Below, piece by piece: positions 15,893 through 23,962 of a stretch of DNA of 64,000 nucleotides. Under the pieces are notes generated by a model that was not told the origin of the DNA, did not search any database, and worked only from the letters and a program-made list of their open reading frames with translations. Both the position numbers and the translations under genes were made by a program. This stretch comes from Deltaproteobacteria bacterium (lineage in GTDB: Bacteria > Desulfobacterota > BSN033 > UBA1163). Numbering within the stretch: position 1 is the first letter of the stretch; the number at the start of each line of letters is the position of its first letter. The stretch is from the NCBI GenBank assembly GCA_016875195.1, contig VGRY01000007.1, positions 1-64,000 of the forward strand. The letters run 5' to 3'.

Positions 15893-17001
15893 TTTTTGGG
15901 GAGCATGACTGAAAAGACGGTTCCTTTTCCTTCCTCGCTTTCGATCTGGACCTCGCCGTGATGCAATTTCACAATTTCCTGCACCAGTGAGAGGCCAATG
16001 CCAAGCCCTTTTACATCTCCAAGGGGCTTCTTTTTCTCTTGAAAGTGGCGTGTGAAGACTTCGCTCAGAGACTGGTGGGATATTCCGAGTCCTGTATTCA
16101 TGATGTGGGTAAAAACAAACCGGTCATTTTCCGTGAGAGTGATATCGATTTTTCCACTCCGATGGTTATACTTGATGGCATTGGTGAGAAGATTGTCAAA
16201 AAGCTGGTCAAGTTTGTCTGCTACCCCTTCAATCATCAATGGTTCCTCTGGAAGTGTTGTTCCCACTTCGATCTGATATTCTTTTGCAAGGGGAGCAACC
16301 GTAGAGCAAGAGAATTGAATGACCTTCACGAGGTCAATCGGTTCGAAAGTAAACACTTCCTTTCGGATTCCGAGTTCCGCTAGATCGAGGAGGTTGTCGA
16401 TATTTTTCTCAAGTTTGAGAAGGTTTTTATGAGAAATTTCCAGAAACCTCTTCTGGGTTTCTGTTAGGGAACCCACTTTCTCTTTAAGTATCATCCCAAG
16501 ATATCCCATCACAGAAATCATGGGAGTCTTCAGTTCATGGCTTACATTGGAGAGAAAATTATCCTTCATCCGGTCCAGGCGGACCAGTTCCTCGTTTGCC
16601 AGCCTTAAATTGACCAGTGCCTCTTTCAGTTCTTCCTCGGCTTTTTTCCTTTCAGTCACTTCTCTTGTAACGACGATCACGCCCAAATACTGATTTTCCG
16701 GACCCCATACTGCGGAGTAGGTGTTGTCATAAAACTTTCCCTTGACCAACTGAAGATTCATCCGTTGATGCCCTTTGATCTTCCCCGATCTCAAATTTTC
16801 AATGATTTTCATCACCTTTGAATGGGATTTCTTGGGGTGACAGTTCAGGATGGACTGGCCAAGCATCTCATGCAGGGAGGTGTCCCTGATCTTTTCTGCG
16901 GCTGGGTTGAAATAGGCGATACGGTTTTGGTCATCGATGAAAACGACTCCCTGTTCCATCGACGCAAAGATCTCTTTTAAAACGGATACGTTCATCTCCA
17001 T
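15850..17001 (-). CDS. PAS-domain sensor histidine kinase with altered G1 box
   Basis: The 383-residue soluble protein has a PAS domain (about 5-115), a coiled linker, a HisKA domain with phospho-acceptor H155 in SNVSHELKTP, and a HATPase domain (about 255-370). N-box NLLTNAIKYN and the G2-like KGLGIGLSLV are intact. The G1 box, normally D-x-G-x-G, reads NTGLG with Asn at residue 302, where the Asp normally contacts the adenine. No transmembrane segment is seen and no response regulator gene is adjacent, so it is an orphan cytoplasmic kinase. The last dozen residues (SSEFGVKSSEI) are encoded by an intergenic repeat arm and are probably not functional. Confidence 0.85.
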   Translation of the reverse strand: MEMNVSVLKEIFASMEQGVVFIDDQNRIAYFNPAAEKIRDTSLHEMLGQSILNCHPKKSHSKVMKIIENLRSGKIKGHQRMNLQLVKGKFYDNTYSAVWGPENQYLGVIVVTREVTERKKAEEELKEALVNLRLANEELVRLDRMKDNFLSNVSHELKTPMISVMGYLGMILKEKVGSLTETQKRFLEISHKNLLKLEKNIDNLLDLAELGIRKEVFTFEPIDLVKVIQFSCSTVAPLAKEYQIEVGTTLPEEPLMIEGVADKLDQLFDNLLTNAIKYNHRSGKIDITLTENDRFVFTHIMNTGLGISHQSLSEVFTRHFQEKKKPLGDVKGLGIGLSLVQEIVKLHHGEVQIESEEGKGTVFSVMLPKKINSSEFGVKSSEI

Positions 17002-17233
17002 GCCGATTAAAAAATAACACAGGAGTTAGGTTGAAACAAGAAAAAAATGGGCCCAACTCTTTAAAAGATGTTTCCCAAATCCCCCTGATTTCTTCCCATC
17101 CCACTTAACGCCTATCCAGAGAGGTTGAAGACTATTTTAGGAAGGTAAGCTTGCGATAAAATCCATAAATCTGTTAACATGTTGATTACTATCGGAAACG
17201 ATAGTCATCTCTGCCGAAATCTTTTGACGCCAC
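17002..17233. promoter_or_regulatory. Spacer with a GAAA-loop palindrome upstream of the fatty-acid operon
   Basis: The gap upstream of the DUF177 gene has no gene. It contains a perfect 7-pair palindrome ACTATCG-GAAA-CGATAGT at 17188-17205, 28 bases before the -35 box of the promoter listed next. It could be an operator or an RNA hairpin closed by a GNRA loop. It does not match the FapR operator as I know it. Confidence 0.4.
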
Positions 17234-17261
17234 TTGACAAAGAAAGGTTTTCTTTTATATT
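17234..17261 (+). promoter_or_regulatory. Strong sigma-70-type promoter for the rpmF-plsX-fab operon
   Basis: A perfect TTGACA at 17234-17239 is followed, 16 bases later, by TATATT at 17256-17261. A transcript from here would run through the GTTAGAA repeat element at 17284-17395 and into the DUF177 gene. Confidence 0.55.
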
Positions 17262-17283
17262 TATCAGTTTAATTTAACTGTTT

Positions 17284-17395
17284 ACCCTGTTAGAGAGCCC
17301 AGCGGGGATGAGCTTTTATCCTTTTGAGCGAAAACAGGGTTTAAAGTCCCGTGTGAGTATTTCCGTTAGAATGGCGAAAGTCCTTCTAACGGGGT
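17284..17395. mobile_element. MITE-like element, CCCCGTTAGAAA family (copy A)
   Basis: Left end ACCCTGTTAGAGAG and right end CTTCTAACGGGGT form terminal inverted repeats. The interior includes a second GTTAGAATGG segment and a CAGGGTTTAAAGTCCCG core shared with the 23939-24062 copy (CGGGGTGTAAAGCTCC). It lies between the promoter and the start codon of the DUF177 gene, so it forms that gene's 5-prime leader. The open frame that reads through it from 17308 is probably not used. Confidence 0.7.
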
Positions 17396-17409
17396 TTCCT
17401 GAGAACAGA

Positions 17410-17946
17410 ATGCTGACCATAAAAGTGGATGATATTCCTGATGAGGGTTTAGAACTGAAATGGAAGGAAGAACCGGAGACCCTCTCTGGATATCTCGAAG
17501 AACTTTCAGAACATCAATTTGAGTTCGACAGTCCCCTGGAGTCCGAAGCTAACATAAGAAAAATAGGGGGGTCGGTCTTTATCAAGGGAGGGGTGCAGAC
17601 AGTCCTGCGGATGCATTGTGTCAGGTGCCTTAAGGAAATCTCCCACCCTTTTTCTTCTGGGTTCGAAATGGTTTTACAACCCTTTAAAGGGAGTTCCCTT
17701 GCAGAAGAAACCGAGTTGTCCAGTAAAGAATTGGAATCGAATTTCTTTGAAGGAGGGGAGATTCACCTCTCGGAGATCGCATGTGAGCAGGTCTTTTTAG
17801 AAGTCCCCATTCAGCCCCTTTGCCAGGAGGAATGTAAGGGGCTTTGTCCTAAATGTGGAAAAGATTTGAATATTTCAAGCTGTGATTGTATAAAAGAAGA
17901 ATTTGAGGCAGGGTTCAACGTATTAAAAAAATTGAAAGTTCATTGA
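17410..17946 (+). CDS. DUF177 (YceD) family protein, 23S rRNA accumulation type
   Basis: I start at ATG 17410, giving MLTIKVDDIPDEGLELKWKE, the usual beginning of this family; the frame extends back to 17308 only through a repeat element. The 178-residue protein has the CVRCLKEISHPF motif near residue 74 and a zinc-like cluster CQEECKGLCPKCGKD and CDC near 138-160. YceD proteins are almost always encoded just before rpmF, and are linked to 23S rRNA processing or accumulation. The 63-base gap to rpmF and the same strand support an operon. The ribosome site is weak, with GGGG of the repeat end about 15 bases upstream. Confidence 0.88.
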   Translation: MLTIKVDDIPDEGLELKWKEEPETLSGYLEELSEHQFEFDSPLESEANIRKIGGSVFIKGGVQTVLRMHCVRCLKEISHPFSSGFEMVLQPFKGSSLAEETELSSKELESNFFEGGEIHLSEIACEQVFLEVPIQPLCQEECKGLCPKCGKDLNISSCDCIKEEFEAGFNVLKKLKVH

Positions 17947-18009
17947 TCGTACTCTTCCGCTTTCCATGAGATGAGAGAAAAGATGGGGAGAGAGAAAGGA
18001 TGTTGACCG

Positions 18010-18195
18010 ATGGGAGTTCCCAAAAGGAGACACTCAGCCTCGAGAAAGGGTAAGCGCCGAGCCCACGATAAATTAAAATCTCCGGCCTTCACGCTCTGCC
18101 CGCAATGTCATGAGCCGGTTCTACCTCACCATGTCTGTCCGCATTGCGGGGTCTATAGAGGAAAAGAGATTGTTGCGGTAGAAGAAGAGAAATAG
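18010..18195 (+). CDS. rpmF: 50S ribosomal protein L32
   Basis: The 61-residue basic protein starts MGVPKRRHSASRKGKRRAHD, a near-standard L32 N-terminus. A zinc ribbon follows: CPQCHEP and CPHCGVYRG, with paired cysteines at about residues 36, 39, 49 and 52. It is part of the large ribosomal subunit. An AAAGGATG site precedes ATG 18010. It lies between the DUF177 gene and plsX, the conserved order that couples ribosome and phospholipid synthesis. Confidence 0.97.
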   Translation: MGVPKRRHSASRKGKRRAHDKLKSPAFTLCPQCHEPVLPHHVCPHCGVYRGKEIVAVEEEK

Positions 18196-18214
18196 GGGGA
18201 AAGAGAATAAGGCG

Positions 18215-19276
18215 ATGAAAATTGCGGTTGATGCAATGGGGGGAGATTTTGCTCCCCGAAACATTGTAGAAGGGGCCTACCGAGCCGCGAAAGAGCACGG
18301 AATGAAAGTCGTCCTGGTGGGAGATGAGGACCAAGTGAGCAAAGAACTCTCACGGTATCCCACCTCAAAGCTCCCTATCTTTATTCACCACACCACTCAT
18401 GTGGTCGCCATGCATGACTCTCCCTCCACCGTTCTACGGAGAATGAAAGATAGTTCCATCAAGGTGGCCATCGATCTCGAAAAAACAGGCGAGGTCAGCG
18501 GAGTCGTTTCCGCTGGAAATTCCGGAGCAGCCATGGCGCTGGCCATGTTCATCTTTAAAAAATTGGAGAGCGTGGACCGGCCTGCAATTGCGACGATCCA
18601 TCCTGCACTAAAGGGCTCCACGGTGCTCGTTGATTCTGGTGGTAATGTGGATTGCAAACCTTCCCACCTCGTTCAGTTCGCCCTGATGGGGGACGCCTAT
18701 GCCAAATATATCCTTGGAGAAAAAGAACCGAGGATCGGCCTCCTGAGCAACGGCGAAGAAGAAGGAAAAGGAAATGAACTGACCAGGGAAGTCCATGAGA
18801 TTTTATCAGAGATGGATATCAACTATATTGGTTATGTGGAGGGAAGGGGGCTCAATAGCGGCGAAGTGGATGTGATCGTCTGCGACGGTTTTGTCGGCAA
18901 TGTTGCTTTGAAGATCAGCGAAGGACTCTGGGAGACCGTTCACGGTATTCTCAAATGGGAAGCAAAGGATAATTTAAGGGCTAAGCTTGCCTATTTTTTT
19001 ATGAAACGGGCAATCCGTCGATTGGAGAAGAGGTTTGACTATTCAGAATACGGAGGTGCCCCTCTGCTTGGAGTGAATGGAAATTGTGTCATCTGCCACG
19101 GCGCCTCGAATGCCAAAGCGATTATGAACGCCATTGTTCTGGCTGCCAGTCTTGCAAAAAACAAACTGAATGAGCACTTGATTCAGGAATTGAAAGAGAA
19201 ACAAGATATGCTGCAACTCGGGCAGAGATCGAGAACCGGCCTAAAAAAATTAGGGAACTCCAAGCCCAATGGATAG
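18215..19276 (+). CDS. plsX: Phosphate acyltransferase PlsX
   Basis: The 353-residue protein starts MKIAVDAMGGDFAPRNIVEG, diagnostic for PlsX, which converts acyl-ACP and phosphate to acyl phosphate for PlsY (encoded here at 32737-33351). Further family segments are SAGNSGAAMALAMF near 107, the LSNGEEEGKGNELTRE stretch near 175, and YSEYGGAPLLGVNGNCVICHG near 274-294. It is a soluble peripheral membrane enzyme. The gene begins 19 bases after rpmF. Normally fabH comes next; here an acyl-CoA dehydrogenase does. Confidence 0.96.
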   Translation: MKIAVDAMGGDFAPRNIVEGAYRAAKEHGMKVVLVGDEDQVSKELSRYPTSKLPIFIHHTTHVVAMHDSPSTVLRRMKDSSIKVAIDLEKTGEVSGVVSAGNSGAAMALAMFIFKKLESVDRPAIATIHPALKGSTVLVDSGGNVDCKPSHLVQFALMGDAYAKYILGEKEPRIGLLSNGEEEGKGNELTREVHEILSEMDINYIGYVEGRGLNSGEVDVIVCDGFVGNVALKISEGLWETVHGILKWEAKDNLRAKLAYFFMKRAIRRLEKRFDYSEYGGAPLLGVNGNCVICHGASNAKAIMNAIVLAASLAKNKLNEHLIQELKEKQDMLQLGQRSRTGLKKLGNSKPNG

Positions 19277-19288
19277 GAGGAATGAACG

Positions 19289-20452
19289 TTGGACTATTTT
19301 CTAACACCTGACCAGATATCGATTAAAGATTTAGCACGAAAAATTGCCATGGAGAAAGTCCTACCGGTTCGGGCGGAACTGGATGAGAAAGAGGAGTTTC
19401 CCTGGGAGATCATTAAGGTCTGCGCAGAGGCCGGCCTGATGGGGGTCTCGATTGAGGAGGAATATGGAGGATTCGGAGGAGGGGTCTTTGAAAACTGTTT
19501 GGCAGTCGAGGAAATGAGCCGAATCTGTCTGGGAGTGGCGACCAGTTATGCAGCCACTGGCCTGGGTGCCCATCCGATCATGCTATACGGAAATCCCGAG
19601 CAGAAGAAAAAGTACCTTCCGGATATCGCCAGCGGAAAGAGATTAGCGGCCTTTGGACTGACCGAAGCCGATGCTGGAAGCGATGCGGGTTCGATCCGCA
19701 CGACTGCTACCCGTAAAGAAGGCGGTTATGTCCTTAACGGGACAAAACAGTGGATCACCAATGGCGGGGAAGCAGAAATTTATACGGTCATTGCGATGAC
19801 CGATCGATCAAAGGGACCACGGGGAGCAAGCGCCTTCATCCTTGAAAAAGGAATGCCGGGTTTCACCTTCGGAAAAAAAGAGAACAAGATGGGCATTCGC
19901 GCCTCCGCCACACGGGAACTGGTTTTCCAGGACTGCTTCGTCCCGAAGGAAAATCTTATCACCAAAGAAGGAATGGGATTCATTGTCACCATGAGGACTT
20001 TCGATCGGACGCGGCCCGGAGTCGCAGCTCAGGGCGTTGGGTTGGCCCAGGGAGCGCTGGATGAAGCAGTTCGATACGCCAGGGAACGGGAGCAGTTCGG
20101 CAAGAAGATCATCTCTTTTCAGGCTGTTCAACATATGCTGGCAGATATGGCTACCCAAGTGGAGGCTTCACGGGCTCTGGTTTATGCCGTGTCGCGGTAT
20201 ATTGACCAGTCGAAAGACCCGAAAGAGATTTCGAAGGTTTCCGGTATGGCAAAAGTGTTTGCCAGTGATACAGCCATGAAGGTGACAGTCGACGCCGTCC
20301 AGATTTTTGGCGGTTACGGTTATATGAAAGAATACCCCGTGGAGAAGATGATGCGGGACGCCAAGATCCTGCAGATCTATGAGGGGACGAACCAGATCCA
20401 GAGGAATGTCATTGGTCTGGAGTTGAGCAAAGAATACGCAGGGAAGAAGTAG
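19289..20452 (+). CDS. Acyl-CoA dehydrogenase in the fabH position
   Basis: Start is TTG 19289 with AGGAGG eight bases upstream; the nearby ATG at 19282 is in another frame and closes at once. The 387-residue flavoprotein shows the ACAD motifs: LTEADAGSDAGSI near 129, KQWITNGGEAEIY near 153, RTRPGVAAQGVG near 238, and YEGTNQIQRNVIGLEL near 362, where the Glu is the catalytic base. It removes two hydrogens from an acyl-CoA, passing electrons to ETF. It sits 12 bases after plsX and before fabD, fabG, acpP and fabF, in the place usually taken by fabH. A role in short-chain acyl supply or degradation is possible; the substrate is not readable. Confidence 0.92.
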   Translation: MDYFLTPDQISIKDLARKIAMEKVLPVRAELDEKEEFPWEIIKVCAEAGLMGVSIEEEYGGFGGGVFENCLAVEEMSRICLGVATSYAATGLGAHPIMLYGNPEQKKKYLPDIASGKRLAAFGLTEADAGSDAGSIRTTATRKEGGYVLNGTKQWITNGGEAEIYTVIAMTDRSKGPRGASAFILEKGMPGFTFGKKENKMGIRASATRELVFQDCFVPKENLITKEGMGFIVTMRTFDRTRPGVAAQGVGLAQGALDEAVRYAREREQFGKKIISFQAVQHMLADMATQVEASRALVYAVSRYIDQSKDPKEISKVSGMAKVFASDTAMKVTVDAVQIFGGYGYMKEYPVEKMMRDAKILQIYEGTNQIQRNVIGLELSKEYAGKK

Positions 20453-20530
20453 TCAGTTAGTCGTATAGTCTGTTAGTCTTATCGTTTTTTTGACTATTCG
20501 ACTATAAGACGATATGACTAGGTGACTTTG
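20453..20530. repeat. Inverted TAGTC / GACTA word repeat
   Basis: Left arm repeats TAGTC (TTAGTCGTATAGTCTGTTAGTC), then a T-run, then a right arm repeats GACTA (GACTATTCGACTATAAGACG, ATGACTA). It forms a stem followed by or interrupted by Ts and may attenuate transcription between the acyl-CoA dehydrogenase gene and fabD. The same words recur at 32042-32135. Confidence 0.7.
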
Positions 20531-20540
20531 TAGGGAATCA

Positions 20541-21461
20541 ATGAAGCAGACGGCATTTGTTTTTCCGGGACAGGGAGCACAAGCAGTTGGAATGGGTAAG
20601 GAGCTTTACGAACATTTCAAACAGGCCAGAGAAGTGTTCGAAGAAGCCAATGATACTCTTCGCTTCTCCATTTCAAAACTCTGTTTTGAGGGGCCGGAAG
20701 AAACGTTGAAGTTGACTGAAAATACACAGCCCGCTGTTTTAACAGCAAGCATTGCTGCCCTCAGAGTTCTGCAGTCGGAGAAAGGGATTGAACCCAAGCT
20801 CACGGCCGGCCATAGTCTGGGGGAATATAGCGCGCTGGTTGCATCAGGCGGCCTCTCATTCCCCGAAGCAGTCCAGACCGTACGGTTGAGAGGTAGATTC
20901 ATGCAGGAGGCTGTTCCTGTCGGAGAAGGGACAATGGCCGCTGTCCTCGGCATGGATCCGGAGGAAGTGGAAAAGATATGCGAAGAGGCTGCCGAGGGAG
21001 AGGTTCTCTCTCCTGCCAATTTTAACTGCCCGGGGCAGATTGTTATTGCCGGACACACAAAGGCGGTCGAGCGAGGCATTGAACTGGTTAAGAAGAAGGG
21101 AAAAAAGGCGATGCTCCTTCAAGTTAGCGCACCTTTTCATTCCCCTCTGATGAAACCTGCGGGTGTCCGATTAAGTGAGACGCTTGATGGAATCACCGTT
21201 CAATCGCTCCGGGTTCCAGTGGTGACAAATGTGGAAGCCCAGGTCAATACATCTTCAGATAGGGTAAAACCTCTTCTGGTGGAACAGGTCTCAAGCCCGG
21301 TTCGCTGGGAAGAATCGATGCGCCGGATGATCAAGGAAGGGATTGAGCGAATTCTTGAGATCGGTCCAGGAAAAGTTCTCTCCGGCCTGATGAAACGGAT
21401 TGATTCAAAAGTGGGAACAGCCAATCTCGATGATATCGAGTCGTTAAAAAAGATTGTTTAG
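20541..21461 (+). CDS. fabD: Malonyl-CoA:ACP transacylase
   Basis: The 306-residue protein starts MKQTAFVFPGQGAQAVGMGK, a standard FabD beginning. The active-site Ser is in GHSLGEYSALVASG at about residues 90-103, with the catalytic His in SAPFHSPLMKPA near 200. The oxyanion Gln is in FPGQGAQ. It loads malonyl onto acyl carrier protein, the first committed unit for each elongation. TGTAGGGA precedes ATG 20541. Transcription continues from the upstream acyl-CoA dehydrogenase gene through a hairpin spacer. Confidence 0.97.
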   Translation: MKQTAFVFPGQGAQAVGMGKELYEHFKQAREVFEEANDTLRFSISKLCFEGPEETLKLTENTQPAVLTASIAALRVLQSEKGIEPKLTAGHSLGEYSALVASGGLSFPEAVQTVRLRGRFMQEAVPVGEGTMAAVLGMDPEEVEKICEEAAEGEVLSPANFNCPGQIVIAGHTKAVERGIELVKKKGKKAMLLQVSAPFHSPLMKPAGVRLSETLDGITVQSLRVPVVTNVEAQVNTSSDRVKPLLVEQVSSPVRWEESMRRMIKEGIERILEIGPGKVLSGLMKRIDSKVGTANLDDIESLKKIV

Positions 21462-21470
21462 TAAATAAAG

Positions 21471-21555
21471 TAACTCCCCCTTTCCCCCTCTTAAATTAAG
21501 AGGGGGTACGTTCCTCCCATTAAGATAAGGGGAGGATAGGTGGGGTTATGAGTCA
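21471..21555 (-). repeat. Dispersed CCCCACCT...GGGGGAGTT repeat, inverted short copy
   Basis: Read on the minus strand this is the same element as at 27226-27439 and 55270-55501: ACTCATAACCCCACCTA, CCTCCCCTTAT, then CCCCCTCTTAATTTAAGAGGG and AAGGGGGAGTTA. It lacks the inner CGCCCAGAGCGGATCCGCC hairpin found in the two larger copies. It ends a few bases before the GTG codons of fabG. Confidence 0.75.
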
Positions 21556-21575
21556 TTGTGACAAAGGAGAAATAC

Positions 21576-22316
21576 GTGGAACTTTTAGGAAAGGTTGCTT
21601 TAGTCACCGGAGGTGCACAGGGAATAGGAAAGGCCATCGCACTGCTTCTTGCAAAAAATGGGGCGGATGTGGCCATCTCGGATATCAATCTTGAAAAGGC
21701 TCAAGAGACTGCAAATGAGATCCAGGGCATGGGTCAACGATCTCTCGCATTGAAAGCGAATGTTGCCGATTTAAAAGAAGTCGAGCAGATGGTGGAAGCG
21801 ATTGTCCAGCAGTTGGGTCGGATCGACATCCTTGTCAACAACGCGGGCATTACCCGTGACCGATTGATCCTGAGGATGACGGAGGAGGACTGGGATGCTG
21901 TCCTGAACGTCAATCTGAAGGGGACTTTCAACTGCACGAAGGCAGCTATCCGGTACATGTCAAAGCAGAAGAGCGGAAAGGTCGTCAGCATCGCTTCCGT
22001 AACCGGAGAGATGGGAAATGCAGGGCAGGCCAATTATGGGGCCTCCAAGGCAGGGGTGATCGGTTTTACCAAGACCATCGCACGGGAATTTGCCGCCAGG
22101 GGAATCAATGTCAACGCCATTGCTCCCGGGTATATTCAGACGGCCATGACCGATGCGGTCCCCGACAAGGCCAAAGAGATGTTGAAACAGATGATTCCCA
22201 TGGAACGATTAGGGCAGCCCGAGGACGTAGCCGAGGCTGTGCTCTTTCTTGTTACAGAACGTTCGAGTTATATCACCGGACAGGTATTAAACGTCAACGG
22301 TGGCATCTATATGTGA
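21576..22316 (+). CDS. fabG: 3-oxoacyl-[ACP] reductase
   Basis: I prefer GTG 21576, with an AAAGGAG site six bases before it, giving VELLGKVALVTGGAQGIGKA; an upstream GTG at 21558 is also in frame. The 246-residue short-chain dehydrogenase has the NADP site TGGAQGIG near residues 10-17, NNAGITRDR near 85, catalytic Ser in SIASVTG near 138, and YGASKAG near 151. It reduces 3-oxoacyl-ACP during elongation. It begins right after a dispersed repeat and ends 12 bases before acpP. Confidence 0.95.
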   Translation: MELLGKVALVTGGAQGIGKAIALLLAKNGADVAISDINLEKAQETANEIQGMGQRSLALKANVADLKEVEQMVEAIVQQLGRIDILVNNAGITRDRLILRMTEEDWDAVLNVNLKGTFNCTKAAIRYMSKQKSGKVVSIASVTGEMGNAGQANYGASKAGVIGFTKTIAREFAARGINVNAIAPGYIQTAMTDAVPDKAKEMLKQMIPMERLGQPEDVAEAVLFLVTERSSYITGQVLNVNGGIYM

Positions 22317-22328
22317 GGAGGTGGATCA

Positions 22329-22565
22329 ATGGACGTAGAAAAGAGGGTAAAGGAAATTATCGTTGAGCAGTTGGGGGTAAATGAAAGTGAGGTCAAGCCG
22401 GAAGCCAAATTTATTGATGATCTGGGAGCGGATTCTCTTGATCTGGTAGAATTGGTGATGGCGTTAGAGGAAGAGTACAATATGGAGATCTCCGATGAGG
22501 ATGCGGAGAAAATCCAGACGGTGGGTGATGCGATTGAGTTTATTCGATCCCACGTGGCTAAATAA
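22329..22565 (+). CDS. acpP: Acyl carrier protein
   Basis: The 78-residue acidic protein carries the phosphopantetheine Ser in [18 protein letters not shown] at about residue 38. The first helix [15 protein letters not shown] and the last segment [13 protein letters not shown] are standard for ACP. A GAGGAGG site overlaps the fabG end, and the gap is 12 bases, so fabG and acpP are cotranscribed. It shuttles acyl chains between FabD, FabG, FabF and PlsX encoded around it. Confidence 0.97.
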   Translation: MDVEKRVKEIIVEQLGVNESEVKPEAKFIDDLGADSLDLVELVMALEEEYNMEISDEDAEKIQTVGDAIEFIRSHVAK

Positions 22566-22578
22566 GGATCACAAAGTA

Positions 22579-22685
22579 ATCATTGCAAAATGCTAACTTA
22601 GTCCCGCAGACGCGGGACTAAGTTAGCAATGAAAAAAATTTTCCATTGCTAATGGCTAATTTTGTAATGTTAATTTTGCAATGAT
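22579..22685. repeat. Nested palindromes between acpP and fabF
   Basis: An outer 13-base inverted pair ATCATTGCAAAAT (22579-22591) and ATTTTGCAATGAT (22673-22685) encloses a perfect 16-pair stem, GCTAACTTAGTCCCGC at 22592-22607, loop AGAC, and its complement at 22612-22627. A second weaker pair, TTGCTAATGGC, lies between. No T-run follows the stem, so a simple terminator is unlikely. Confidence 0.75.
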
Positions 22686-22705
22686 CTTTAAGAGGGGGAG
22701 ATGTA

Positions 22706-23962
22706 TTGAAAAGAAGAGTTGTTGTTACAGGAATGGGATTGGTCGTTCCTACTGGAATCGGAGTCGGGACAGCGTGGAAAAATGTCTGCGAAGGGAAGTC
22801 AGGCATCGGACGTCTCACACGGTTTGACTGTGAAGGGTTCGAAACCAGGATTGCCGCAGAGATTAAGGACTTCAACCCCGAGTTATACATCGAGAAGAAA
22901 GAGGTCAAGAAGATGGACCTCTTCATCCAGTATTCGATTGCCGCAACCCGGGAGGCTCTGGAAGATGCCAAGTTAAACATCACCGCCGACAATGGCGACC
23001 GGATTGGGGTGATCGTTGGCACGGGCCTGGGAGGACTCCCCACCATCGAGAGATATCACAAAATCCTGATGGAGAAGGGGCCTTCGCGTATCAGTCCCTT
23101 CTTCATTCCTATGCTCATTGCAAACCTGGCTTCAGGACAGATTGCCATCCATTTTGGCGCCAAAGGGCCAAATACCTGTGTTGTGACCGCCTGCGCCACA
23201 GGCGGTCATTGCATTGGCGACGCTTTCAGAGCCATTTCCTACGGAGATGCGGATGCGGTCATCGCCGGGGGAACCGAATCAAATATCACTCCTCTTACGG
23301 TCAGTGGATTCAATGCAATGAAAGCCCTCTCAACACGAAATGACGAACCGGAAAAGGCCTCTCGTCCTTTTGAAAAGAACCGGAATGGCTTTGTCATCGC
23401 TGAAGGGGCTGGGATTGTTATTCTGGAAGAATTGGAATATGCAAAAAAGAGAAACGCCAACATTTACGCCGAACTGATCGGCTACGGTTACACCGGAGAT
23501 GCCTACCACATTACAGCGCCTTCTCCGGACGGGGATGGGGCCATCCGATGTATGAAAATGGCCATGAAGGATGCTGGTCTGAAGCCGGAGGATATTGATT
23601 ATATCAATGCCCACGGGACCTCCACCCAACTGAATGATTTGACTGAAACCATCGCCATTAAAGCGGTCTTCGGCGAACACGCTAAAAAAATTCCCATCAG
23701 TGCTACAAAATCGATGACCGGCCACCTCCTCGGAGCAGCCGGAAGCACCGAGGCCATCTTCACCATTCTCTCGCTCAGGGATGGAATCCTTCCTCCCACT
23801 CTCAACTATGAGGAGCCAGACCCTGAATGCGACCTGGACTATGTCCCCAATGTGGCGAGACGACAGAACGTCAAAACGGGGATGTCAAACGCCTTCGGTT
23901 TTGGCGGAACGAATGCCACCCTCATTTTTAAAAAATTTACCCCGTTAGAAAAGCCCCGCTGA
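22706..23962 (+). CDS. fabF: Beta-ketoacyl-ACP synthase II
   Basis: TTG 22706 with a GAGGGGGAG site five bases upstream gives [20 protein letters not shown], the usual FabF start. Catalytic residues are Cys in [11 protein letters not shown] near 166, His in INAHGTST near 306 and His in [13 protein letters not shown] near 342. The protein is 418 residues. It condenses malonyl-ACP with acyl-ACP, and as no fabH is present in the cluster it would be the only condensing enzyme here. The final residues TPLEKPR and the stop codon come from the left end of the MITE at 23939, which trimmed or replaced the native tail. The core ends [12 protein letters not shown], so activity should be unaffected. Confidence 0.96.
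   Translation: MKRRVVVTGMGLVVPTGIGVGTAWKNVCEGKSGIGRLTRFDCEGFETRIAAEIKDFNPELYIEKKEVKKMDLFIQYSIAATREALEDAKLNITADNGDRIGVIVGTGLGGLPTIERYHKILMEKGPSRISPFFIPMLIANLASGQIAIHFGAKGPNTCVVTACATGGHCIGDAFRAISYGDADAVIAGGTESNITPLTVSGFNAMKALSTRNDEPEKASRPFEKNRNGFVIAEGAGIVILEELEYAKKRNANIYAELIGYGYTGDAYHITAPSPDGDGAIRCMKMAMKDAGLKPEDIDYINAHGTSTQLNDLTETIAIKAVFGEHAKKIPISATKSMTGHLLGAAGSTEAIFTILSLRDGILPPTLNYEEPDPECDLDYVPNVARRQNVKTGMSNAFGFGGTNATLIFKKFTPLEKPR

Noticed and set aside
17308-17409. N-terminal extension of the DUF177 gene
   Set aside because: It translates the MITE; the family's conserved start MLTIKVDDIP is at 17410.
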